Assembly: GCA_012656075.1 (NCBI GenBank)
Contig: JAAKBF010000027.1
Location: 558,001 to 622,000 of the forward strand
DNA length: 64,000 nt
Origin: Phytophthora hibernalis
Lineage: Eukaryota > Oomycota > Peronosporomycetes > Peronosporales > Peronosporaceae
Reading direction: 5' to 3'
A model generated the notes under the pieces. The model saw only the letters and a list, made by a program, of their open reading frames with translations. It ran no database searches and was not told the DNA's origin. Made by a program: the position numbers and the translations under genes. This document shows, piece after piece, positions 1-9,167 of the stretch (its first letter is position 1; each line of letters begins with the position of its first letter).

Positions 1-1110
1 CTACCCACTGGGGATTTTTATGAAAATATAGATCATGGACGCGCTATTAAAGAAACTCTACTTGGACCCAAAACCGGCTTTATCGGAGCTCAAGCTCTGT
101 ATCATAAGGCAAAGAAGTTAAATCCTAAGATAACTTTCAAAATCGTAAAGGATTGGTATGCGAGTCAGACTGATATTCAACGATTTTAGGAGCAGAAAAA
201 GCGATTCAACGGCTTCAAAATAGCTTCACATAACCCCAACTCTTGGCAAATGGATCTTGCGTTTTGGGAGAAGCGACCAATTTTGACAGCTATCAATATC
301 AACTCAAGGCTGGGCTACGCAAAGCTCATGTCAAACAAGACTGCGCCAACTGTATTAGCAGTGCTTAAAGCGTTTGTTCGCCTCCACAAAGTTGATATCC
401 TGACAACGGATAATGGTAGCGAGTTCATGAACTCACAGGCTCAAGAATACTTCAAATCCAAGAAAATTGAGCACTACAACAACGATCCCGGTGATCACGG
501 TACTATGGGAAAAATCGAGCGATTCAACAGAACGTTAAAGCAGAGACTAACTAAAATGTCTCCCAATAGAATTACGCAAAAGCTTATTGCCGATGTTATC
601 GAAAACTACAATACCACGTTTCATCGCTCAATTGGTATGAGCCCAAATGAAGCAAAAGGCAAAGTAATGGATGCGGATCTGAGTCATAATCAGGTGGAAG
701 CCGATAGAATTGAGAAGGAGTTTGAGATCGGATCACGCGTATTATACCGTCTCAAGAAGCAGACATTTGATAAAGAAGCTGCTCGATGGAGCAAAGCAGT
801 CTATAAAAGCGTTGGAATTGATGGCTACCGAGTCCAAATCCGTTCAAAAATGGTCATACCCTCTACAAGGCAGCAAATGATCTTAAATTCGTTAAAACAG
901 AGACCACAGATGCTACTATTAGTCGAGGCGATATTCTTGAGGCGGAGAAGATCTTGGATCACAAGAAGATACGCTCTGGGAAGTACAAGATGGCTTGGTA
1001 ATGAGCCTGACTATTGGGAGCCACAAGATAATCTGCGGTTAATCAATAAGAACAGGAGATCAACTCTTGAGAGAGATTATTGGGCGCTAAAAAAAATGAG
1101 CCATGATTAG
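1..1110 (+). pseudogene. Maverick/Polinton integrase (rve) with chromodomain, broken
   Basis: This is a retroviral-type DDE integrase that would insert the element into host DNA. Coding sequence runs in frame from base 1, with one TAG at 187-189, then open from 250. The catalytic triad is visible: D in QMDLAFW, D in LTTDNGSEF, and E in MGKIERFNR. A C-terminal chromodomain is split. The frame changes near 850 into a stretch reading ILEAEKILDHKK and returns near 1000 to read EPDYWEPQDNL, the usual chromodomain end. Chromodomain integrases are typical of Mavericks and of some gypsy elements; the capsid and ATPase genes downstream favour Maverick. The 5' end of the gene lies outside the window. 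One internal stop and two frameshifts make it non-functional. Confidence 0.85.
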
Positions 1111-1187
1111 CTTTTAAAATTAAATTGATAGAGATATCCTCTGTAAGCTTTGACCCATATATTATTTTTAATATTTTTTGTGAGAAT

Positions 1188-1510
1188 ATGAATTATCTGA
1201 CTTTATGTATAGACACTGATCTCGTAATAATGTGCCCAAATTGTGTAGAGAAAGAACGTGAGCTTGTGAAACTTCGACGCAAGCTGTGGATCATCCAAGA
1301 AGTAAGTCGAATCAAGAATGAGTTGCTTAATCTTGATGCAGCTTCAATTTTCGCAAAACGGTAGCCAATCAAAAGTACAAGCATGAATTGGAAGCAATCT
1401 TTGGCGTCCCGTTCCATTGTATTAAAGACCGTTATTTGAATCTTCTCAATGAGCGAAACCGTATCTGTCATTCTTTCCGTCATGACTCAGTTATGCCGAG
1501 CTATTGGTAA
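1188..1510 (+). pseudogene. Small Maverick ORF of unknown function, frameshifted
   Basis: An ATG at 1188 begins a small protein that includes a CPNC motif followed by a charged helix (EKERELVKLRRKLW). The frame breaks near 1355. The adjoining frame continues to a stop at 1508-1510 and ends with MPSYW, giving about 105 residues in total. No family was recognised. The single CxxC pair and heptad-like charged segment suggest a small structural or regulatory protein, but nothing more can be said. It lies between the integrase and a longer unknown ORF, all on the same strand. Confidence 0.4.
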
Positions 1511-1551
1511 TTTGAGTACTCATTTTTTATGGCTCACAACATATAGATACG

Positions 1552-2903
1552 ATGTTTCCAAATTTCACATCCCTCGCTCAGAGAGAGCAAAAACGACAGG
1601 AGCTTCTTGAAAGAGCTCAGCGTCGCGTTCGTCAAGCTAAAACGAAGCGTGAGATGTACGAAGTCGCTTCATGGGCTACTGACATTTCAAGTGGAATTAC
1701 TACAGCTTCCAGTAAAACAACTGCAACAACTCAGACAGACTCAACATCAGAGTCATCTGAGCCCTTAAAAACGCTGATTGATGAATACTCCCAGACAAAC
1801 CCTGAGGTATCAACTCCAACTATGGTAGATGCCGAAGCTACTGCTAAGCCTGATACTAATCATGCTGGAACACAAGCAAGGCCTTCATTAGTTGATGTCA
1901 AGGTTGGTGAGGATGAAAATCAGCGGATGAGAACTTATTTAGTGATGAAACCATCGATGAAATCGAAGAACAGAAGCGATCAAAACAAGCGGTTGCTGAT
2001 ATATATGAGGTTTATCCTATTCTTGCAGAGTTGGGTATCCATCCTCTTGCGTCTAACGGACGTCAGCTAACCAAGTATTATATTGGAAATGGCGCTAACA
2101 CATACAGTATTAGATTGAAGAAGCTTGTTTTAGTTCCAAGCATCGATTGGTCAGAGACATATGACCATATTCGTGTGGTTCTAACTAATGACGTTCGATT
2201 TCTCAATTACATCAATGAAAAGAGGGAACGCGACGAAATGGGGAAGGATGATAAAAATACTCCCCAACAGATATGACAATATATTGGATCAAAAAGGAAA
2301 AGAGTCAATGCTTCAGAAGGAGATATTGCTGATCGCACCAAACAGAAACTTGAGGACAGTTTTCTCTTCGATAATTCAACTTCAACAGCGAGTGATCAGT
2401 CGGATAGCAAACTCAAATTGTTTTGGACCATTAGTAAAAATAAGGAATTACTTGAGGCCAATGGTTTAAGAAAGAAGATTGTTCCCATCCTTAAAGGGAC
2501 AGCCAAATCATCACCTGTTGATGAAAATGATTATGTATGGGTCGATGGTAATTCAATCAGCGTCTTTGGAAAGAGTAGCAATCGAGCAAAACAAGCGATC
2601 ACGAAGGAGGTCAATTGGCAACTTACGCTACGTTCATTTATCAATATGATTAGAGGCAGAGGACTTCAGTTAGAGGTAATCAAGAAGAATGACGAGGAAA
2701 TTGACGTAAAGGATTTCACACCAGGCGATGGAGAAGCTAAATATGGCACAATGAGTGGTATCGATGAAGATATGAACCCAAAGCTGAGCAACGCGGACAA
2801 TGATGCTCAAAAGATTTTAACTGATTATTACACACAACTTCATTCGAAGGGTATTAAAATCCCTTTTCGACTAAAACCAATTGTACAGACAACTGATAGT
2901 TAA
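1552..2903 (+). pseudogene. Unknown Maverick protein, several frameshifts
   Basis: An ATG at 1552 opens a protein with an Arg/Glu-rich N-terminal helix, then the motif WATD, a Ser/Thr-rich stretch and TTQTD. The frame changes near 1925, to a segment ending at 2276 (it contains ELGIHPLASNG and VLTNDVRFLNYI), and again near 2280 into one that runs to the stop at 2903. The final segment includes LFWTISKNKELLEANG and GIKIPFRLKPIVQTTDS. If these are one gene the product was about 440 residues. I do not recognise the family. Its N-terminal WATD...QT(D/E) pattern recurs in the small ORF at 3972-4208. Confidence 0.45.
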
Positions 2904-3005
2904 ACCTCATCCAAAATATTATTTTGGTGAGCCAACTGATCCAGACCACTAAACATTAGAAATGGAGAACACAAACAAGTATCTGGTGAAGCTTGGAAGG
3001 GGCTA

Positions 3006-3122
3006 ATGAAGGGTATCAGATGGATGGATACATTTCTATCGCTGCTTGATGGATTTGAGGATTTGGATAGATATCTCAAGGACGTTGAGTATCCATTTCC
3101 ATCAAGTGATGAAGAAGCATAA
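3006..3122 (+). CDS. Small acidic Maverick ORF, unknown
   Basis: A 38-residue reading frame starts at ATG 3006 and ends with the acidic tail PFPSSDEEA. The same frame is open upstream to about 2961 without an ATG (it reads NGEHKQVSGEAWKG), so the start may have been lost. It overlaps the ATG of the next gene (3109) by 14 bases, a compact arrangement typical of virus-like elements. Function unknown. Confidence 0.35.
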   Translation: MKGIRWMDTFLSLLDGFEDLDRYLKDVEYPFPSSDEEA

Positions 3123-3953
3123 AGAGAAGAAACTAAATAAGCAACGACGTAAAAGCCTTGATGATAACCTCAAAATAGTAAATGAGGCGATCCTTAAATC
3201 GGCCCATGATATCAAGCGTCAAAGTAATGAGCAGTATGATCACGACGATAATTTGCAAAAGGTTCATGATGACTCGGAGGCAGCCTTTCAAGCTTATGGT
3301 GAAGCTCAGAAGCGATATGAAGAAGCTAAAAAGGCAGTGAAGGGGTCAAACTCAAAATCAGCAAGATCAGCGTTGAATGCAGCGACATCAGCAATGAAAG
3401 CGACAAAGGCAGTCTATTCAGCGAAGTCAAAGCAATACACTCAAGCTTTACATGGAAAAACAGATGTAGAAGACTTTAATGGCCGACAAGATCAACGAAA
3501 GGTAAAAGGAGTTCTTAATGATATGGTTCATGTAGTTAGTGGGAGTGGCTTGAAGGGGCGTGGTCTAAGAGGTGCTGGTGTTGCACCATTGGAAGGTGCA
3601 GTTCGTCGTGGAAGAACCTATAATCTCAATGAGATTCAAGGTTTGGCGACTCTAAGCGCCTACGTTTATCGTCAGCTGGGTAGCAAGTACATCCGTTTGC
3701 CTGATCTTGATGCTAAAGCCCTTGTATTCGTACAGCCCAATCGACGTAAATGCGGACCTAAATGCCAGATCAGTGATAGTCTCCAAACCATGATCAGAAC
3801 CCTTGTCTATAAGAACCATATCGATCAAGCCGCTTACGATAAGCTCAGTATCGATGATAAAAGCTGTTTAAAGAGATCCTCGCCATTACTCATCTTCAGG
3901 ACAACTTTCATGATAAGCTAACGGACCCTCTGGAGAGTTTAAGGAAATTATAA
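3109..3953 (+). pseudogene. Ala/Lys-rich virion-type protein with adenain-like cleavage motifs
   Basis: Starts at ATG 3109 (MKKHKEKKLNKQRRK), immediately basic, followed by a long Ala/Lys coiled-coil-like region (residues about 40-120), a glycine-rich linker and a C-terminal globular part (NLNEIQGLATLSAYVYRQLG). The linker contains LKGRG and LRGAG. Both fit the (M/I/L)-x-G-x-G consensus cut by adenovirus-type proteases, the kind of protease Mavericks encode. Near 3855 the frame shifts, and the true C-terminus continues to the stop at 3951-3953 (ILAITHLQDNFHDKL). Basic, Ala-rich, pre-cleaved proteins in this class of element are usually core or minor capsid components. That role is inference; the family itself was not recognised. 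Confidence 0.5.
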
Positions 3954-3971
3954 CTCGACTACTATAGAAAC

Positions 3972-4208
3972 ATGTTCTTCTTCAACCCACGCATTTTTCC
4001 CAGTTCAGGTGGTAGCTATGGCGATAACGCCGATCTCTACGTCGCCGAGCTTAAAGCCATCATGAAGAATCTGATCATTCAAGATCGCCCCCAGAAAACT
4101 CAGGCAGCTGTTTGGGCTACTGACCTTGATAAGTCTATCAGGAAGGTGGATGCATCGTCTCAGACAGAGGGTGGTCGCGTCTGGGCTTACCAACCGAAAA
4201 AAGACTAA
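3972..4208 (+). CDS. Small Maverick ORF with WATD...SSQTE motif
   Basis: An intact 78-residue ORF starting MFFFNPRIFPSSGG. It contains AVWATDLDKS and ASSQTEGG, echoing the N-terminal region of the unknown protein at 1552 (WATD then TTQTD). The shared motif suggests a duplicated or interacting module within this element. It is followed at once by the convergent minus-strand gene block (4230-6218). No function can be assigned. Confidence 0.45.
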   Translation: MFFFNPRIFPSSGGSYGDNADLYVAELKAIMKNLIIQDRPQKTQAAVWATDLDKSIRKVDASSQTEGGRVWAYQPKKD

Positions 4209-4229
4209 AACTGTGAAGACGTTCGCTAT

Positions 4230-4466
4230 CTAAGCAATACCGCTTCTTACAAGTCTATTTGCACAGCCTCGATAGACTGAAATTTTATTATCGCTGATAG
4301 AAACCTCAAGTATGGCAGACTCTCCTTCGGGGGTTTGGGTGGGGAGGAAAACACTATCACCAAGAACAATAATTTTATCAACTTGGAGCATGGTCGATCC
4401 CACAATCTGACGCGGGTCATCGGTAGTCAAATTAGTTTTGAGCTCTTTACTCGGTCCGCAACCCAT
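4230..4466 (-). CDS. Small protein with N-myristoylation-like start
   Basis: A 78-residue minus-strand ORF whose start MGCGPSKELK resembles an N-myristoylation signal (Gly2, small residue at 6, Lys nearby) with an adjacent Cys. The rest looks beta-rich (VDKIIVLGDSVFLP, GESAILEVSISDNKISV). The frame is open upstream to 4580, but this ATG is the natural start, because the upstream part overlaps the coding frame of the neighbouring DUF5754-like gene. Possibly a membrane-associated or structural virion protein; that is inference only. Confidence 0.4.
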   Translation of the reverse strand: MGCGPSKELKTNLTTDDPRQIVGSTMLQVDKIIVLGDSVFLPTQTPEGESAILEVSISDNKISVYRGCANRLVRSGIA

Positions 4467-4734
4467 GTTGTATATCACTACCAAAGATATTTTTCGATAG
4501 GAAATCGGCACTATACGGAGGATAATCAACTTTGTGTCGTCTATAGTATCTCCTACGACGCTCTGGATCGTTGTGATCAAGGTGTGAGTACGCTTTCAAA
4601 GGGGTTTGATCCCGAAATTGTTGGTATCTACTATCACCAAAATCAATTTTTCGTAGCTTTCCAGTATCAATGCGTACCCATACTCGATACTTCTTGGAAC
4701 TTAATGGACTTAACTCCCAGCGCTCAATCCTCAT
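4447..4734 (-). CDS. DUF5754-like small viral-type protein
   Basis: The 95-residue product carries a pattern I associate with DUF5754-like proteins of large DNA viruses and phages: VWVRIDTGKLRKIDFGDSRY, then a DP-E-RRRRYYRRH segment, then a C-terminal aromatic/serine stretch (YSADFLSKN). Function of the family is unknown to me. It overlaps the S74 fibre gene stop by 4 bases, so the two look like neighbours in one transcription block. The last residues probably reflect a small frameshift, since the family usually ends soon after the SADFLSK region. Confidence 0.45.
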   Translation of the reverse strand: MRIERWELSPLSSKKYRVWVRIDTGKLRKIDFGDSRYQQFRDQTPLKAYSHLDHNDPERRRRYYRRHKVDYPPYSADFLSKNIFGSDIQHGLRTE

Positions 4735-6218
4735 GATTGCTCTATATTAGCCAAACGATTTTTCAGATCTTCAATCTCAGACAACATATGCTGAATCATT
4801 TTCATGTTGTATGCAGCAATCCGACTGTAATCAATGTTTAGCTGTTGCTTATCAGGTTCAAGCGTTGGATCTTCCCCTTCTTCGATATCATCCCTATAAA
4901 ATATACTGATTAAATCGGTTAGGTGAGCTGAGACGAGGTCTTGAGCGATGAGGCCTACCTCTTGACCAGGGCGATTCTCCGATTCGATCCAGTCATACAA
5001 AACTACATCACAAGTATCGTAGAGACGCTTGATTCGATCGAGTGGCGCAATCTGGATGTTCTTCTTCAATCGGCGGTCGCTCGTCATCACCATGGCTGTA
5101 CAAGCGATATATCCTCCGAATATACCGGCGACACTGCATGTGATCGGTCCAAGAGCCGACTCTGTCGCGCCAGAGTCCGTTCGGAGCCTATAAACGGTTA
5201 AATCACCGGAACCAAAAACAAAACTGTTGCTACCTCATATATGCAGAGGAGCGCTTGGTGTTGTAGTTCCAAGTCCTAAGCGCCCTGTCGTAGTTAAAAT
5301 CATTGACGTCGAGTTATTGATACCAAATCGAAGATCATTATTAGTGTACAGGTCGCGTTGGTACTTGTACCACTCGATCCGTTGCTCACTTCGATTTGAA
5401 ATTGAACTGGCGTTATATTCGATCCAGATAGGGTCATCATTCGGGTATAACTCCCATCTAAGTAGCTATACCCTGATCCTTTGATTGACATATATTCATT
5501 CGTTGCTGTAGAGTTGATACCGAGCTCTGTCAGCGATCCTACTGTCGTAATTTTCGATTGGTTGCCATATGCTAAGAACCCATCGATGAACCCACCGCAA
5601 TCGATGTTTCCTGTCGTAAATAGACTTGATAATGTCAGCGAGCTCGGAATAGATGTTTGGAAGCCAGAGAGATCATAATACGTCGAACCCTGTCGTAAGT
5701 TCGTGCAACTAATTGTACTGGCCGATACCATATTAATATTTGCGATATTTAAACTCGAGTCGCATAATAAAACTTTATTGGTTGTAGCACTGCCAAAACT
5801 AACTCCGGATATGTATTGTAGGAGACTAAGATCGTACGTATTCCCGTTCTGGCGATATTCTCGACAATCGATGTAGCTTGAAGCGCCTGTTATCGATATC
5901 GAGCGCGATGATCCACTGAACGATAAATTTCCAACCGAAGTGATATTCGGTTGAGAAGCTGTTTGTAGCGTACCAGTAATGTTAGGGTACTTAGCGATGA
6001 AATGCCGGAGATATTACCTGAAGCACCCAGAACAAGAGCAGATCCTATCGATGCCGTTCCTGGCACTACTCCGCTAAGGTAGCTCATCCTGTAATCATCC
6101 TTACTCAAATACAGAGTTTGCGCGTTAGATAACCACTGGTGTCCAATGTCAGAAAGAACGCGGGGTTATAGATTGATGATTGGAAAGTTGGTTGTGGATA
6201 TGAAAAACCAGAACTCAT
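4731..6218 (-). pseudogene. Fibre protein with C-terminal Peptidase_S74 chaperone domain, broken
   Basis: The C-terminal 120 residues (5093-4731) match the Peptidase_S74 intramolecular chaperone domain that trimerises phage tail spikes and then cleaves itself off: SDRRLKKNI with the Ser-Lys pair, EVGLIAQDL, and a final helix (MKMIQHMLSEIEDLKNRL). Upstream on the same strand are low-complexity, beta-rich segments (GNISGISSLSTL; NATCTLIMIFDL) typical of viral fibres. The best start is ATG 6218 (MSSGFSYPQPTFQSSIYNPA), which reads into a fibre-like N-terminus in two alternating frames. Intact, the protein would be about 495 residues. At least three frame changes are present. It is divergent from the ATPase gene, which begins close by on the plus strand. 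Confidence 0.7.
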
Positions 6219-6310
6219 TTTGTTTAATCCTATATAGATCAAACGATTTTAGTCATGAGCGCTATTCCAAACTACGGTGGTTCGCTACCGAAAAATACAA
6301 GTCAGCCGCT

Positions 6311-6935
6311 ATGGGTGATATTCCAGCACTTGACATTAAAAAGTTATTTAGAATGGTGGTCCTTGGTCCATCGTTCAGTGGGAAGAACAATTTATGCATG
6401 TTTATTCTCAAGCATTCCCCTCACGTATTTGCTCATCTAACGATTATTGCTCGTAATCCGCACCAAGAACTGTACGAATATTTGCGCGATAAGTTGGAAG
6501 ACTTCATTACCTTCGCTGACCCCGATACCCCACCAAGCGTTGATCAAGTGCGACATACTCCAATCAGTTCTAACAAGCCTGAGCTTGTCATCATTGGTGA
6601 CTACAGCAACGATAAGCTACTTCAAAAGAATATCTTCTCACATTACTACACCAGGGCCGACACTTCAAATTGAGTACCATATTCCTAAGCCACAGCTACT
6701 TTGCTACTGATAAGATGATTCGATTGAATTCGAGTATGTAGCGATCCTAAAGGCTAATTCGAAGCGTGATCTTCAGATGGTTGTACGTGATTTCAACATC
6801 AAGGGCGTTGATGATCGATCAATCGTCTATTACTATAATAAAGCCACTGAGCGCAAAGGACAAATATTGTTCATAGATTCTGTCAAAGGTCAAATCAGAT
6901 ACAATTTTGACAGACCAATCACGATTGAAGACTAA
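6311..6935 (+). pseudogene. A32/FtsK-like DNA packaging ATPase, broken
   Basis: This packaging ATPase would pump element DNA into capsids. A Walker A-like loop GPSFSGKNN, a Walker B-like strand LVIIGDYSND and a downstream FLSHSYF match the order seen in Polinton and polinton-like-virus ATPases, where the last motif is usually FLSQSYF. The loop has Asn where Thr/Ser normally follows GK, and Walker B has Gly where Asp is expected, so the active site is damaged. The frame changes near 6660 and again near 6735; the C-terminal part ends at 6933-6935 (RPITIED). ATG 6311 (MGDIPALDIKK) is chosen because it leads straight into the ATPase core; an upstream ATG at 6255 lies in another frame. Confidence 0.7.
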
Positions 6936-6983
6936 TTTCAATTTATCGATCAGAAATATGGTTAGAATCATATACTAATCGAT

Positions 6984-7840
6984 ATGGCAAGCTTTCTGAA
7001 ACTTTACTCTACCAATCTCGTTCAAGATGGATACAATTCGTCTTGGAAGTATTCTTTTCCTGGTTCGGCTGCTGACTTTCGTGATGTAGCTGGTGTTGTT
7101 CAATCCATCACGATGTACAAATCCGAATACAATATCGATGCTGCTCAGTTCTGGAACAATAGCTTGAAAATCGAAGTTCCTACTGCCGGAACAACATCGA
7201 CAATCAGTATAACACTCCCTGATGGAATTTATACATACGCTGATATTAGTCGGAGCATTCGGATGGCTCTCGTTAATGCTGGAGCGTATTTGATCAATCC
7301 ATCTGGGGAAAATGTCTTCTATATCCAATTATCAGAGAATAGCGTGTTTTATGCTGGCCAGTTTGATTTCAGCCCTACACCAACGTCTCTACCTACTACA
7401 GGTGGTACTTGGGTAAGACCTGCTTCAGGATTGTACTCCTCTGGAGGTACTGGTTTGCCGACTACTATTCGTGTTCCTCGACTAATCATTGATAACGCGT
7501 TTTTTGGGAAGGTAGTAGGACTTACTGCTGGTACGTATCCTTTAACCTCTGCGACGGTTGCAAGTGTTCAGCTCTCGAACATCATTCCTCAGATTCACCC
7601 TACCAGCTCATACATCGTTCGCTGTGATCTGTTAAAAAGGACTACGTTGCATCTGGCGATATTCTGAGTGCATTCGATCGAGGTGATGCTCAGGTAGGTC
7701 AACTAATTTCATACAAACCGAGTCAGTATGCTTGGATGAACTGTCTCAATGGCACGCGTACCTCAATCACGATCAGAATCTATAATCAGAATGATCAGAA
7801 GGTCAAGTTCCGCGACACTTCCGTCTCAATCATGCTCTAA
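6984..7840 (+). pseudogene. Penton-like minor capsid protein, one frameshift
   Basis: The start MASFLKLYSTNLVQDGYNSS and the end QKVKFRDTSVSIML are typical, in my reading, of the single-jelly-roll minor capsid (penton) proteins of Polintons and polinton-like viruses. Between them the sequence is beta-rich with few charged residues. The ORF is open from 6984 to 7667. Near 7640 the frame shifts by one and the C-terminal 60 or so residues continue to the stop at 7838-7840 (LSAFDRGDAQVGQLIS). Total about 285 residues, a normal size for this family. It follows the ATPase on the same strand; a major capsid gene would often lie nearby but was not found. Confidence 0.6.
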
Positions 7841-7877
7841 TAATAATTTGGCTAATACTACTTTTTTAATCAAAAGC

Positions 7878-8105
7878 TCATAATCGAAATGATCCAGCTA
7901 TCATAGGCTTCTTCCTCATAGCTCCAATCTTAGCCACGTGATCCTTAGCTTCTTTCGAACCCTTAGCAAATTTCTTACCCTTCGTGGCTACTCCTACTCC
8001 ATAACGACGACGGACCTCGCCTCGAATAGACTTAATTAGATCCCCATGCTCAGGCTTCGTTGCCTTACTCAGTAGAAACTTCTCTCCAGCATCAACTGTC
8101 AAATT
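7878..8105 (-). pseudogene. C-terminal remnant of an unknown basic Maverick protein
   Basis: The minus strand from the stop at 7878 reads a Lys/Arg-rich C-terminus (GEVRRRYGVGVATKGKKFAK; KIGAMRKKPMIAGSF). It is convergent with and only 37 bp from the penton-like gene, so it belongs to the same element. Its upstream part is missing: near 8105 the reading becomes a MULE-type transposase in the same frame. Family not recognised; a DNA-binding role would suit the charge, but this is a guess. Confidence 0.4.
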
Positions 8106-8863
8106 GTTGCATGTACCTGTGACTCCAACAAAATGAAGCAAAATCATCTTGCGCTCGTTGGTACTATATGCACAGTCCATTAGGAACACATCGGGGTAGC
8201 GGCATATCAACTGGCGACTAGAGTTATCCGAAAAGAACAGCGACACGACACGATTCGAATTATTTCACAAGCTGTCTGATATCACAGGTTCATGTTTCAG
8301 CTTGACATACAAAGCCAAAGCCTCAATAGAAGTTAAACCATTTAGTGATTGCTTTCGGTATTTTGCAATGACGTTGTCGATACCCCTTTTACGACCCAAT
8401 CGTATCTGTTGCGCAGCTCGGACAATATAGCTCTACGGTGGCAGAACTACATAACTGAATAATATGCTTAGCAACGTTGTGGTTCAGCATCGAAAAGCGC
8501 CGTGCGGATGGTAAGGCCAGAATCGCCTTTTCGACAAGAAGTGATGCCCGAATGCGATTCGTAGCACGTGGTGACAGACCACAAATCATCACCGACATTC
8601 GCTAGCTTCATACGATACTGACAGTCTGTCCGTATAGCCCTTCTACCATCTTGTGGCGTCCACCCTTCCGCTTTGTGACTTCGCTTGGCTCCACCCTGAG
8701 AGCAAATAAGTATTATTATGTAAGGTGTCGAACGGTCTACTATTGCAAACCCGCTCTGCACTGCGAATTCCTTGAGCTGATGTTTAGCTTCCTCTACTGT
8801 TGCTGCGACTACGTCGGGCCGGGACTTGCTGGAACACCAGTCTGCCGGAGTAAGGTTCTCCAT
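8105..8863 (-). pseudogene. MULE/FAR1-type transposase fragment
   Basis: The minus strand from 8863 carries a FAR1-like DNA-binding domain (KEFAVQSGFAIVDRSTPY, then a Cys, then a basic patch, and ESHSGITS in place of the usual His-containing end). About 200 bp later it reads the start of a MULE transposase core (RYPDVFLMDCAYSTN, LLHFVGVTGT). FAR1/MULE proteins move Mutator-like elements. Between these parts the frame is broken (8389-8598 reads SATVELYCPSCATD in another frame). The rest of the transposase beyond GVTGT is replaced by the Maverick remnant. No terminal repeats or target duplication were seen. Confidence 0.6.
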
Positions 8864-9167
8864 CCTGTGCGTGGTGAAGCAAGAGCGGGTCTAGTGCTAG
8901 CCTCGCTTCAACACACACCAACATTAACAATAACTGGTAATTACGAGAACGAATTCGTAAAACATAAACCCTTGACTATTTGCAGCGTACCCCTAAAATA
9001 TTGTTGTTACAAGATCAATTCAAAAGTTCGGCTTTCTCTTACAAAAATCGTATTACTCAGCAACATGACAAAAGTATCGCCTGAAACCATTTCATAATAT
9101 ACAGTCTTTTTACATATTATGTATATGCTCGCTACTACCGTCTTACCCCGTATATTAGGCATGTGCT
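8864..9167. other. Intergenic, no gene seen
   Basis: AT-rich, with stops in all frames. It may contain the outer part of the MULE relic, but no terminal repeat could be defined by eye. Confidence 0.5.

Larger units (their letters stand above)
1..8105 (+). mobile_element. Decayed Maverick/Polinton element (left part outside window)
   Basis: A run of ORFs fits a Maverick/Polinton, a large self-synthesising DNA transposon related to adenovirus-like viruses. It has a retroviral-type integrase with a chromodomain, an A32-like packaging ATPase, a penton-like capsid protein and a fibre-like protein, with small unknown ORFs between. Coding density is high, spacing is tight, and the region is visibly more AT-rich than the host genes to the right. 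No DNA polymerase B, major capsid protein or cysteine protease was recognised; they may lie left of the window or have been lost at the right junction. Nearly every ORF carries frameshifts or stops, so this copy is dead. The right limit (about 8105) is where the reading on the minus strand changes to a MULE-type transposase. No terminal inverted repeat was seen there, so it may be a deletion or insertion junction. Confidence 0.8.
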
